DNA of 33,674 nucleotides from Ilumatobacteraceae bacterium (GCA_025463425.1 JAOBWQ010000659.1:1-33674), one strand, 5' to 3'. Positions 18,380-28,043 are shown, numbered from the stretch's first letter. Translations and numbers: made by a program. The notes: generated by a model from the letters alone, not told the origin.

Positions 18380-18949
18380 ATGTCGAACCGGCTGGGTCCG
18401 TCAATTCGAGGTGGCTCGCAGAGGTGGCCCACGCGCGTCGTGACGGCCGTCGCGCTGGCCATCTCGCTGGGCGGCTGTCGGCTGGTGGACCCTCGAGCCG
18501 ACGCCCGCTCGGCGACGGCGCAGGACGTGGTCGCCGCGGCTGGATGGACGAAGATCGCGACCACCGCCAAGTACTTCGTGGTTGCCAACGTCTTGCCCGG
18601 CGAGCACATGTACACGAAGGCCGAAGCGGACGCGCAACATCCCACGGTGGGTGAACTGATCATCTCGGGCATCGGCAACCCGCTCGGCCCCGATGTCCGC
18701 CACGTCGAGGCGCACATCTACGACAGGGAGACGGGACTGCCCCTGTCCAACCTCAAACCCTCGATCGAGATCCTCGACCACACGTCGGGAGAGCGGATCA
18801 GCGTGTCTCCGACGTTGATGCAGGACGTCGCGATCGGCGCACTCGACATCCACTACGGCAACAACGTGCCCGTCGCCGGCAACAGCGATCTCACGCTCAA
18901 AGTCACGATCGGAGACGAGGAGGTGACCCTCGATGGCCACCTCGATTAA
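18380..18949 (+). CDS. Hypothetical lipoprotein
   Basis: RVVTAVALAISLGGCRLVDP lipobox, then a soluble domain containing VRHVEAHIYDRETGLPLSNLKPSIEILDHTSG. Family not assigned. Confidence 0.65.
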   Translation: MSNRLGPSIRGGSQRWPTRVVTAVALAISLGGCRLVDPRADARSATAQDVVAAAGWTKIATTAKYFVVANVLPGEHMYTKAEADAQHPTVGELIISGIGNPLGPDVRHVEAHIYDRETGLPLSNLKPSIEILDHTSGERISVSPTLMQDVAIGALDIHYGNNVPVAGNSDLTLKVTIGDEEVTLDGHLD

Positions 18950-20840
18950 CGCTCGAACGCTTCGCCAGCGGGTCATCGACATGCCTGTCGGACGCAAGCT
19001 GTTCAACGGCTTCGCCGCCCTCACCGCCGTGCTTGCCCTTGTGATCGGCTGTCTGTTCCTCACCGTCGCTCGGCTCGGCGCGGCAAACGATCAGATCGTC
19101 GATGTGGCTGCGGCTCGGTCGGAGGCGGCTGATCACCTTCGATTCGCCGCAGCAGAGCTCCGCGCAGCCCAGCAGGCCTACGTCCTCGCGTGGCCGTCCA
19201 CGCACCAGGCGTTCGACGAGGCCGCGGGCCAGTTCGAGTCGTCGTTGCAGACGCTTCGCGATGGGGCTGCCGACGCAGTCGCGCAGACCCTGGTCCGGAA
19301 GATCGCGACGGGCTACCAGACCTTCCTGCAGACGGATCAACTGATCTGGGAGGCACTCCAGTCTGGCCAGCCCGTGCTGGCCCGCAACCTGACGCTCGGC
19401 GCCGAGGCGCTGGCGTTCGGGTTCATGGCCGACGACGCGACGAGCGTCGCCACGATCGCGGCGAACAGCCGGGCCGACGCGGTCGCCGCCTTTCACGACA
19501 CATCCGACGAGGCGCGGCTGCTCGGCATCGTCCTCGGCGTCATCGCTCTCCTCGTGATGAGCATCGCCAGCTGGATCATCACCAAGCTGATCCGCGATCC
19601 GCTGCACCGCGTGCAACAGGCGGCCGAGCGCGCCGCAGAAGGAGACCTCGAGGCCGAAGCCGACGTCTACGGCGACGACGAGACAGGGCGGCTGGCCCTC
19701 GCGTTCAACAGCATGCTCACCAAGCTCCGCCTGCGCGAGCAGTCGCTGGTGACCGAGCATCGTCGCCAGGAGACGTTCAGCAAGGTGCAGCGCGCGTTGG
19801 AGATGTCCGACGACGAGTCCACCGCGCTCGAAGTCGTCGGGTTGACCATGGCCGACGTGCTGCCCGGACGGTCGTCGGAGCTGTTGCTCGCCGACAACAG
19901 CAAGTCGAACCTGGAGCAGGCCGTCGTCGCCGGCAGCAACCCCGACGGCCCCGGCTGCCCGGTTGCGTCACCCTTCTCCTGTGTCGCGGTGCGAAGCGGA
20001 TCCGCCGTCACGTTCGCGTCGAGCACGGCGCTGGACGCCTGCCCGCACCTCCGCAACCGCGGTGTCGACCCATGTTCGGCCGTCTGCGTTCCAGTGACCT
20101 TCATGGGGCGTGCGATGGGCGTGATCCACGCCGTCGGAGCCGAGCACCACTCGCCGACCACGGCCGAGATCGAGGCAGTTTCGATGTTGTCGACACAGGC
20201 CGGGGCACGCATCGGCATGCTCCGCACGATGGTGCGCACATCAGAGCAGGCATCCACCGATTCACTGACCGGTCTCATGAACCGGCGAACGTTCCAGACG
20301 CGGATCCGATCGCTGCGGCGGGCTGACACCCCGTTCGCGTTCGTGATGGCCGACATCGACCACTTCAAACGTGTCAACGACACGTACGGGCACGAGACCG
20401 GCGACCGCGCGATCAAGACCTTCTGTGACGTTGCCAAGGCGGCCCTCCGCCAGAGCGATCTGATGGCCCGATGGGGCGGCGAGGAGTTCGCGTTCGCGTT
20501 CTGTGACCTCGACCCGAACGATGCCAACGCACTCATCGATCGGATCCGGCTCGAGCTGGCCGCTCGGCTGTCGACCAGCGACCTCCCCGGGTTCACGGCG
20601 AGCTACGGAATCGTCGCGGCCGGCCAGTGCGCCAGCCTCGAGGACGCCGTCCGCCTGGCCGACGACGCGCTCTACGCCGCAAAGGCCCAGGGCCGCGACT
20701 GCTCGGTCATCGCCGACACCGACGCACCGAGCGGCCGCAACGGATCAACCGCCGCCGTCCGGGTCACCGAGAAGTTGCGGTCCAACGCAGCGGGCGTCCT
20801 GGCCACACTTGCCCGAGACGACGACCCCGTCTCGCTGTAG
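18933..20840 (+). CDS. Membrane diguanylate cyclase (helical sensor, HAMP, GAF-like, GGDEF)
   Basis: Two TM segments, HAMP-like IITKLIRDPLHRVQQAAERAAEGDLEAEADVYGDDETGRLALAFNSM, DSLTGLMNRRTFQTRI, RWGGEEF with I-site RQSD. Start overlaps the previous CDS with an internal gaggaggtg RBS. Confidence 0.9.
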   Translation: MATSINARTLRQRVIDMPVGRKLFNGFAALTAVLALVIGCLFLTVARLGAANDQIVDVAAARSEAADHLRFAAAELRAAQQAYVLAWPSTHQAFDEAAGQFESSLQTLRDGAADAVAQTLVRKIATGYQTFLQTDQLIWEALQSGQPVLARNLTLGAEALAFGFMADDATSVATIAANSRADAVAAFHDTSDEARLLGIVLGVIALLVMSIASWIITKLIRDPLHRVQQAAERAAEGDLEAEADVYGDDETGRLALAFNSMLTKLRLREQSLVTEHRRQETFSKVQRALEMSDDESTALEVVGLTMADVLPGRSSELLLADNSKSNLEQAVVAGSNPDGPGCPVASPFSCVAVRSGSAVTFASSTALDACPHLRNRGVDPCSAVCVPVTFMGRAMGVIHAVGAEHHSPTTAEIEAVSMLSTQAGARIGMLRTMVRTSEQASTDSLTGLMNRRTFQTRIRSLRRADTPFAFVMADIDHFKRVNDTYGHETGDRAIKTFCDVAKAALRQSDLMARWGGEEFAFAFCDLDPNDANALIDRIRLELAARLSTSDLPGFTASYGIVAAGQCASLEDAVRLADDALYAAKAQGRDCSVIADTDAPSGRNGSTAAVRVTEKLRSNAAGVLATLARDDDPVSL

Positions 20841-20884
20841 GGAACGCACCGCAACCGCGCCCGGAGGCGTTGCCGCGCCGACGT

Positions 20885-21253
20885 TCAAGCCGGCGCGTGA
20901 CAGACGGCTTCGACGTTGTTGCCATCCGGGTCGCGCACGAACGCGCCGTAGTAGTCGGCGTGGTACTCCGGCCACACGCGTGGCTCGTGGAGCACCTCGG
21001 CCCCTTCGGCCCGTGCCGCCGCGAAGAAGGCGTCGACCGCGTCGCGACTCGGCGCGACGAACGCGATGTGGACCTCGCGATTGGCGCCGCCCGTGGTCTG
21101 TGCGCCGATCCAGAAGTCGGGGAACTCGACGCCGTATCCGATGACATCGCCGAAGTCGAGCACGCGCTTGCCGCCGATGGCTGCCAGCACGGTGTCGTAG
21201 AAGCGGCCCGCCGCTGCGATGTCCTGACACTGGATGGAGAGGTGGTCGAGCAT
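20885..21253 (-). CDS. VOC (glyoxalase/bleomycin resistance) family protein
   Basis: MLDHLSIQCQDIAAAGRFYDTVLAAIGGKRV ... YYGAFVRDPDGNNVEAVCH. Confidence 0.88.
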   Translation of the reverse strand: MLDHLSIQCQDIAAAGRFYDTVLAAIGGKRVLDFGDVIGYGVEFPDFWIGAQTTGGANREVHIAFVAPSRDAVDAFFAAARAEGAEVLHEPRVWPEYHADYYGAFVRDPDGNNVEAVCHAPA

Positions 21254-21309
21254 CCGCCGAGAATAGTCAGGGCGCCGAGGCTGTTGGTCAGCCTCCTCGA
21301 TCAGGGTGG

Positions 21310-22572
21310 CTACGCGGGCCGCGCTGTGTGGTGTGCGGCACGGCCTCGCCTGCCGGTCGGCCCGGTGAGCACGGCGAGTTGACGGTCGAACTCGATCGCG
21401 TGGACCGTCGAACGACCGAATGCTTCCGTGGAGAGCTCCGCATCGAACATGTCGTACCGCGACATCGTTGCCACATCGGCCTGCTCGTACGCGCGGATGA
21501 AGCAGAGCGCGTCGCCGATCCGGCCCTCGCCCAGCAGCAGCGCATCGCGGACCTCGCACGAGATCGGAAGCTCGTCGACGAGCTCGGCCATCTCTGCGCC
21601 GAAGACGACGTCGATCACCGACAGGAGGCCTGCGGTGAAGGCGACGTTCGCATCGCACTGGCCGTCGAGCAGCTGGCGGGCCATATGTGCTCGCGTCACC
21701 GCAAGGGTGACGAGCTCTGGGTTGCCCGCCGAGTTGGTCGACAGGGTCAACAGTGTGGCGATCTGACGGACGTAGTCGATGCCCAGGAGCACGATGGCTT
21801 GCTTGACCGAATCGGTGGGCTCGACGAGACCCGCGGCGCTCGTGTTGACCAACTTGAGCAACCGGTAGGTCAGGGTGGGATCCGTGCTCGCCAGGTCGGC
21901 CAGGTGGTCGATCGTGATCAGCGGGTCCTGGACGGCCGACAGCAGCGCCATCGCCGCGTCGGCGCCCAGTGGACGCGCATCACGCTGGAGGACTTCGGGC
22001 TTCGCGAAGAAGTACCCCTGGAACAGGTCGAAGCCGAGGTCGCGACAGAACTCGAACGACGCTCGGGTTTCGACCTTCTCGGCGAGCAACCTGGCCTTCG
22101 GAGCCGCAAGGCGGAGCTCGCGGACGAGGTCACGAACGCGTGCCTCCGAGAGGGACAGGACCTCGACCTTGATCACCTCGACGAAGGGCAGGATCTGCTC
22201 GAGGCCGACGACCGACGTGGAAACGATGTCGTCGAGTGCGAACCGATATCCGAGGCCGGCGGCAGCCTTCACGGCGGCCACGGTCTCACGGTCGAGCGCG
22301 ACCGATTCGAGCACCTCGAGCACCACGCGCTCCGGTGGGAGGACGGTGAACAACCCGCTGTGGAGGAACTCCGCCGTCACGTTGACGAAGGCCTCGCCAT
22401 CGCCGACGAGGGTGCGCAGGCCCCAGTCGAGCAGCGCCTGCTCGACCACGAGGCGTGTGGCAGCGTCTCCGTCGTCGAACACCGCGTCGTCGACCACGGC
22501 ATTCCGGAACAGCAACTCGTAGCCGCGGCGATGCCGGTGCACGTCGAGGATCGGTTGGCGTCCGATGAACAT
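21310..22572 (-). CDS. EAL-HDOD (YuxH-type) signalling protein, degenerate EAL
   Basis: MFIGRQPILDVHRHRRGYELLFRN, VLEVLESVALD, FALDDIVS, LAEKVETRASFEFCRDLGFDLFQGYFFAKP, then a HDOD-like region PLITIDHLADLASTDPTLTYRLLKLVNTSAAGL. Confidence 0.88.
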   Translation of the reverse strand: MFIGRQPILDVHRHRRGYELLFRNAVVDDAVFDDGDAATRLVVEQALLDWGLRTLVGDGEAFVNVTAEFLHSGLFTVLPPERVVLEVLESVALDRETVAAVKAAAGLGYRFALDDIVSTSVVGLEQILPFVEVIKVEVLSLSEARVRDLVRELRLAAPKARLLAEKVETRASFEFCRDLGFDLFQGYFFAKPEVLQRDARPLGADAAMALLSAVQDPLITIDHLADLASTDPTLTYRLLKLVNTSAAGLVEPTDSVKQAIVLLGIDYVRQIATLLTLSTNSAGNPELVTLAVTRAHMARQLLDGQCDANVAFTAGLLSVIDVVFGAEMAELVDELPISCEVRDALLLGEGRIGDALCFIRAYEQADVATMSRYDMFDAELSTEAFGRSTVHAIEFDRQLAVLTGPTGRRGRAAHHTARPA

Positions 22573-22574
22573 GG

Positions 22575-23822
22575 TCACGGTCGGGCCTGCCCGTCTCGAC
22601 GTCGCCGCTTGGCTGCGTACATCTCGGTGTCGGCCGCACCCAGCAACCTGTGCATGTCGTATCCCACGGCCCGCGTGTCGATGTATCCGACGCTGGCGGA
22701 GCACCGAATGCTGACGTCGTGACGGAGCCCGATCGGAGGCTCGATCGCTCGCCCGATGCGGCGGAGCACGTTTCGCTCCGTCGAATGCCCCGCCTGGTAG
22801 ACGATGACGAACTCGTCACCACCGAGACGGGCGACGATGTCGCCGATGCGAACGGTGCTCACCAGTCTGTTCGCGATCGCACACAGGACGGTGTCGCCCG
22901 CCTCGTGGCCGTACTGGTCGTTGATCGACTTGAAGTCGTCGAGGTCGATGAACGCCACGCCCATGGTCAAGCCGGCGTTGAGTGCGCGCCGGAGGCTGCT
23001 GCTCATCAGGTCGTTGAGCAGGCGTCGGTTCGCCAGGCCGGTCAACGGATCGCGCAGGGCCAAGGAGGCCAGATGATCCTGCAGTGTTCGAAGTTCGGTG
23101 ACGTCACGGCCCACTCCCTGCGATCCGTCGGGGATCGGCGTGACCTGCATCTCGCCGATGACCTCGATCCCGTCGCGGCGGCGGAAGCGGAGATCGCACC
23201 GTGCCGGGAGAGCAAGCCCGGTCAGCGCTGTCTGGACCGCCCGCCGGCCATCGTCGTCGAGCACGTCGAGGAACCTTCCGAAGTCGTTGAGGAACAGCGA
23301 CGGCGGGTAACCCAACGCGGTCTGAACAGACGGGCTGAGGTAGTCGAAGTGTGGCTCAGGGGTCGACAGGAACCGCCAGACGACATCGATCGACTTGTCG
23401 GCGAGATCGCGGAACCTGGCCTCGCTCGCAGCCAACCTCGCCTCGACGAGGTACCGGTCCGTGATGTCCCGGCCCACCGACAGCACGTCGACGGCGCCGC
23501 TGTCATCCGGCAAGAACTGGTCGACCCATTCCAGCCACCGACCGGGAGGTCCAGGGGCCGGACGGGCTTCGGGATCGGTGATGATCAAGTTGCTCGGATC
23601 GAACCGTGCCAGCTGGTCATTGAGGCAGATCATCTCTGCGGGCGAGAGGAACTCGTCCAACGTGTGTCCGATGACGGCGACCGCGGTCGATTCATGCGCG
23701 GCCGCCCACGCCGAGTTGCAGTAGGTCACGCGCAGATCATCCATCTGATATCGGACCACGCGCTCGGGGAGGGCGTCGAGCATCTGGGCGACGTCCACGG
23801 ACGCCGTCGCTTCAACGGTCAT
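22575..23822 (-). CDS. PAS-GGDEF diguanylate cyclase
   Basis: Two PAS-like regions (VVRYQMDDLRVTYCNSAWAAAHE; FRDLADKSIDVVWRF), LRDPLTGLANRRLLNDLM, RIGDIVARLGGDEFVIVYQ. Confidence 0.92.
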   Translation of the reverse strand: MTVEATASVDVAQMLDALPERVVRYQMDDLRVTYCNSAWAAAHESTAVAVIGHTLDEFLSPAEMICLNDQLARFDPSNLIITDPEARPAPGPPGRWLEWVDQFLPDDSGAVDVLSVGRDITDRYLVEARLAASEARFRDLADKSIDVVWRFLSTPEPHFDYLSPSVQTALGYPPSLFLNDFGRFLDVLDDDGRRAVQTALTGLALPARCDLRFRRRDGIEVIGEMQVTPIPDGSQGVGRDVTELRTLQDHLASLALRDPLTGLANRRLLNDLMSSSLRRALNAGLTMGVAFIDLDDFKSINDQYGHEAGDTVLCAIANRLVSTVRIGDIVARLGGDEFVIVYQAGHSTERNVLRRIGRAIEPPIGLRHDVSIRCSASVGYIDTRAVGYDMHRLLGAADTEMYAAKRRRRDGQARP

Positions 23823-23931
23823 CGGCACGAGGTTCCTTTCCCGGAGATGGACGGTAAGAGCGTTTGGCCCGGCTGACCGTCCGAGGGACGAGCAGCTTTT
23901 CAACCATCTCGCCGGCACTCGGCAGCATGGC

Positions 23932-26016
23932 TCAGCTCCACCAGCCGCTGATGTCGAGGATCACGTGAACCGAGTTGGAGACGTACACGCAGAGCTGACC
24001 CCCCGCCGACAGGGGCATCTGAGCACCGTTGGCCACTGCGAAGCCGACACCGAAGTTGACCGTCGATGTCGCCGGCTGCTGCCCGCACGGCCAGGCCGTG
24101 AGGTACCCGGACGAGGACGATCCGATGACGGTGAAGTTGGCCGAGATGGCCTTGGCGTCAGCGGCGACCCCGCGCTGGCCGGCGACCTGGATGGTCAACA
24201 TCTGACCGCCGCCGAGTGGGTTGCCACCGGTCCCGTCGTTCAGCTCGACCCGGCTGCGATCGCGAGTGTCGGTGAGCCGGAACGGGATCGTCGAAGTGAA
24301 CTTCAACGTCGCGCTCGACACGAGGTACCCGGTGATGTCGACGACGAGATCGACATCCGTGAGGGTGTAGAGGCACACGGTGCCGTCGGCAGCGACCGGC
24401 GTGATGACGACGTTCGGCTTGACCGATCCGGGGACCGGATTGAGGCTGGAGACCACGGGTCGGGGCCCGTCGCACGGGTACACCGTGACGAACCCGGCCG
24501 CACTCGGGGACACGCTGGTCACGTTCAGCGCAACGGCCGACACGCCGGCCGGCACCCCGGCGACGCCGGTGACCGGGAGTCGTACGACGGAGTCGGCCGC
24601 CAGCCGACCGCCTGCGCCCAGCCCGACGCGGCTGTCCATCAACCGCGCCGGGGTGACCGAGGCGAACTTCCCGCCGCCACCGATGCCGAAGTAGCCGTTC
24701 ACGTCGACGAGCAGATCGACGTCGGCCGAGGAGTAGACGCAGATCCCGCCCGTGGCATCGAGCGGAACGCTCGCGCCGTTCGGAACGGTGTCACCCGATG
24801 TGAAGTTGACGGTCGACACCACGGGCCGATCCGTCGAGCAGTTCCACACCGTCAAGAACCCGCTCGCCGCCGCGTCGGTGACGGTGAAGTTTGCGCTGAT
24901 CGCCTTCGCCCCGTCAGGGACACCGCCGCGCCCGGAGATCTGGATGCGCTTCGCCAGCGTGCCGACGAGTGAGGTCGATCCGACGTTGTCCCGAGTGTCG
25001 ACGACCCGCGACGGGGTCAGGATCTGCAGCGTGTTGCCCGACGCGAGTGGCGATGTCGTCGGCGCCGGCTGCACCGGTTGCACGGGCTGCACCAAGGTGG
25101 CGATCCCGGCGGCCGGGTCGACCGTGAAGCTCCACGACACGTTGCGAGCGGTCGTCGTCAGTGAGACCGAATAGGTGTCCGGGTCGAGCTTCGTGTGCGG
25201 GATGATCACGACGGCGTTGTTGGCGGCGAGGATCTGCTGGGCGACGCCCGAGGTGTTCTTCGGTGACAGCACGCATGCGTCGAGCGGGGCACCGCTGGCC
25301 CCGGCGACGGTCGCCGTCGGGTTGCGAGAGAAGGACTCCGGCATCATCGCGAGGATCGGAAGGCCCGCTGGTTGACCCGTCCAGCCGCAGAAGTCGAGAG
25401 GGTTGGGGCTCTCCGTGACGAACTGGCCGAGGCTGGTCGTTGCGCCGTTGCCGGGCCAGACGACCGGCGCTGTCTGCGCGATCTGGGTCAATCCATGAAG
25501 CACGTCGAGCGTGGCCCCCGAGTGCCACGGCGTCGGCGTGGTTTCGAGGTTGCACATCCCGAACCCCACCGACTTCAGGCCGGGACGCAGGATGCCGAGG
25601 GCGTGGAAGGGACCGGTCATCCAGAGCTCGATGTGGCTCCGAGCGGCCGCATTGATCTGGCTCGACACGGCGACGTTGCTGTTGTTGCCCGACGCGTCTC
25701 CATCGGCGGTGTAGCCCTGCAGACCGGGGGTCTCGTCGTGGGTGATGCCGTTGTAGAGCATGTAGCAGGAGTGGTGGGTTGCGGCCGCAGACATGCCCGG
25801 ATCCTCGACCACCGGGCCGAGCTTGGCCATCGAGCGGAAGTAGTTCACCGTGCCCAGCCAGTCCGCCGACGAGTCGGCGGCCGACGGTGCTGCGAGCGAC
25901 GTGGAGTTGGGGACGGCACCCGTGCTCGTCAGCGCCACGACACAGATCACGATGAGCTGGCGGGCGCGAATTGCGTTGGCCCGGACGGTCGATCGGTGAC
26001 GACGGAAAATGCTCAC
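23932..26016 (-). CDS. Secreted CAP/SCP-like protein with three C-terminal beta-rich repeats
   Basis: Signal peptide, CAP-like NYFRSMAKLGPVVEDPGMSAAATHHSCYML...GNNSNVAVSS...HIELWMTGPFHALGIL, then three repeats beginning TPSRVVDTRDN / TPARLMDSRVG / IPFRLTDTRDR. Confidence 0.8.
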   Translation of the reverse strand: MSIFRRHRSTVRANAIRARQLIVICVVALTSTGAVPNSTSLAAPSAADSSADWLGTVNYFRSMAKLGPVVEDPGMSAAATHHSCYMLYNGITHDETPGLQGYTADGDASGNNSNVAVSSQINAAARSHIELWMTGPFHALGILRPGLKSVGFGMCNLETTPTPWHSGATLDVLHGLTQIAQTAPVVWPGNGATTSLGQFVTESPNPLDFCGWTGQPAGLPILAMMPESFSRNPTATVAGASGAPLDACVLSPKNTSGVAQQILAANNAVVIIPHTKLDPDTYSVSLTTTARNVSWSFTVDPAAGIATLVQPVQPVQPAPTTSPLASGNTLQILTPSRVVDTRDNVGSTSLVGTLAKRIQISGRGGVPDGAKAISANFTVTDAAASGFLTVWNCSTDRPVVSTVNFTSGDTVPNGASVPLDATGGICVYSSADVDLLVDVNGYFGIGGGGKFASVTPARLMDSRVGLGAGGRLAADSVVRLPVTGVAGVPAGVSAVALNVTSVSPSAAGFVTVYPCDGPRPVVSSLNPVPGSVKPNVVITPVAADGTVCLYTLTDVDLVVDITGYLVSSATLKFTSTIPFRLTDTRDRSRVELNDGTGGNPLGGGQMLTIQVAGQRGVAADAKAISANFTVIGSSSSGYLTAWPCGQQPATSTVNFGVGFAVANGAQMPLSAGGQLCVYVSNSVHVILDISGWWS

Positions 26017-26095
26017 GTGTTCTCATCGTCCGCCGGACGACAGCGCACGATGAGACATCAGCATGCATTTCACTGGTGCATTGGCACCACGCGCG

Positions 26096-28000
26096 CTACC
26101 CGCGAGACGGCATCTGCTTGACGAGATCCACGGCCTGCTCGGTCGCCTTGCGGACCTCGGCGAGGTCGGCGATCACGGCCGGGTCAGTGGCAGAACGTGT
26201 CAGCAACGCGCACAGGTTCAAGATCACACCGAGCAGGTTGTTCATCGAGTGGGCGACATCAGTCGTGGACGACCACATGTCGGTGTCCGTGAGGGGTGGC
26301 ACGGCCGCCGGATCCGCGGCGGGTTCCGAGAGCGCCGGGAGGTCCGCCGGTCGCGTCGTCACGTGGTGTTGGTCCGTCGGATCATCGATGATGTCCAGCA
26401 GCTGGTAGATGTCGAACGGCTTGGTGAGGTAGGCGTTCGCGCCGAGCGCGAACAAGCGATCCGATCGCTCACTCGTCGCGTCAGCGGTCAGCACCACGAC
26501 CGGGATGTTCGCCGTGCGCGGGTCAGCGCGCACGCGGGCCAGCACGTCTTCGCCGGACATGTCCGGAAGGTGGAGGTCGAGGAAGATCACATCGGGTTGG
26601 TCGTCGTCGTCGAAGACGCGCTCCAGTGCCGCGCCCCCAGTCGTCGCCACCGTGAGCAGTGCGAGCGGATGGCGCGCCAGCACACGCTCGACGAGACGCA
26701 CGTTCGACATGTTGTCCTCCACGTAGAGCACCCGTCGAGCCTCCCGCGCTGGTTCAGCAGTGATCGGCGGCCGGGCGAGCCGCGCGTCCGCCTCTGCGAT
26801 CGGTGCCGTGACGGGGAGGTCGATCCAGAACGAGCAGCCCTCCCCGACGCGACTGCTGACGCCCACCGAACCGTCCATCGCCTCGACCAGGTGCTTGGTC
26901 AGCGCGAGGCCGAGACCCTTGCCCGCAACCTGGCTGCGCGCCGCTGACAACCTCTCGAACGGCTCGAACAGCCTGCCGAGATCGGACTCGGTCAGACCGA
27001 GGCCGGCATCGACCACGGTCAACCTCACCCGCCCGCCTTCGACTGGCGCGCAGCGCACGCGCACCTCGCCATCGTCGGGGTTGTGCTTGATCGCGTTCTC
27101 CAGGAGGTTGACGAGCACCTGATGGAGTCGACGGCGATCGGCGCGCACGTACGGATCGTTCGGCATCGGCTCGACCATGACGGACACGCCACGGCGGTCC
27201 GCGAGCGGACGCATCATGTAGACCGCATCGGCGACCGCCGATGACACATGCACGGATGCCAACGACAAGCGCATCGCACCGCTCCGCAAGGTCGTGAGAC
27301 CGAGCACCTCATCGACGAGATCGAGGAGGTGGTCGCCCGCCATGACGATTCGATCGACGCATTCGCGCTGTGTCGGGCTCAGGTCGTCCAGGTTCAACAC
27401 CTGGCCGAAGCCCAGGATCGCGTTCAACGGCGTGAGCAGCTCGTGGCTCATCCTCGACAGGAAGTCGTCGGTGGCGGCGGTGACTCGGCGCGCCTGTTCC
27501 GTCGTCGTGCGGGTGGAGGCCTCGACGATGCGGCGCTCCGTCTCGTCGCGGGTGACGTGTGCGTAGCCGGTCAGCTGCCGATCGTCGTCGAACAGGGCGG
27601 TGATGACCACGTGCGCCCAGAACGACGTGCCGTCCTTGCGCACCCGCCAACCGTCGGTGCGGCAGACACCGGCCACCACGGCTTCGGCGAGCTCGGCCTC
27701 GGGCCGCATGGCTTCGGCGTCACTGGCGAGGTGGAACCGGGAGAGCTGTTCGCCCAGCGCTTCGTGATCCTCGTATCCGTACAAGCGGCGCGCACCCGAG
27801 TTCCACGACGCGACCGCTCCGTCTGCGTCGAGCATGAAGATCGCGTATTCCGTGACAGCGTCGACGAAGCATTCGAAGCACCGGTCGACGCCGTTCGCTG
27901 ATGTGTGTTCGAAGGACACCGGTCCGATCCCTTCTCGCTCGTTCAGGCCGGGCACACAGCCCCCGACGTCCACACTCCCGGCCACGCCGGGCCGCAGCAT
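26096..28000 (-). CDS. Hybrid sensor histidine kinase (PAS, HisKA, HATPase, receiver, extra C-terminal DHp-like segment)
   Basis: PAS AIFMLDADGAVASWNSGARRLYGYEDHEALGEQ; H-box FLSRMSHELLTPLNAILGFGQ; ATPase GKGLGLALTKHLVEAMDGSVGVSS; receiver RRVLYVEDNMSNVRLVERVL...VIFLDLHLPDMSG...YLTKPFD. Start uncertain (ORF opens at 28108). Confidence 0.9.
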   Translation of the reverse strand: MLRPGVAGSVDVGGCVPGLNEREGIGPVSFEHTSANGVDRCFECFVDAVTEYAIFMLDADGAVASWNSGARRLYGYEDHEALGEQLSRFHLASDAEAMRPEAELAEAVVAGVCRTDGWRVRKDGTSFWAHVVITALFDDDRQLTGYAHVTRDETERRIVEASTRTTTEQARRVTAATDDFLSRMSHELLTPLNAILGFGQVLNLDDLSPTQRECVDRIVMAGDHLLDLVDEVLGLTTLRSGAMRLSLASVHVSSAVADAVYMMRPLADRRGVSVMVEPMPNDPYVRADRRRLHQVLVNLLENAIKHNPDDGEVRVRCAPVEGGRVRLTVVDAGLGLTESDLGRLFEPFERLSAARSQVAGKGLGLALTKHLVEAMDGSVGVSSRVGEGCSFWIDLPVTAPIAEADARLARPPITAEPAREARRVLYVEDNMSNVRLVERVLARHPLALLTVATTGGAALERVFDDDDQPDVIFLDLHLPDMSGEDVLARVRADPRTANIPVVVLTADATSERSDRLFALGANAYLTKPFDIYQLLDIIDDPTDQHHVTTRPADLPALSEPAADPAAVPPLTDTDMWSSTTDVAHSMNNLLGVILNLCALLTRSATDPAVIADLAEVRKATEQAVDLVKQMPSRG

Positions 28001-28043
28001 GTTGCCTGCTTCCCAGACGGTTCGCAAGCGCGGGCTCGGGCCG

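Noticed and set aside
20841-20900. CGCGCCG/CGGCGCG inverted repeat between convergent genes
   Set aside because: 7-bp GC stem without T-tract, partly inside the VOC coding end; possible bidirectional terminator but too weak to list.
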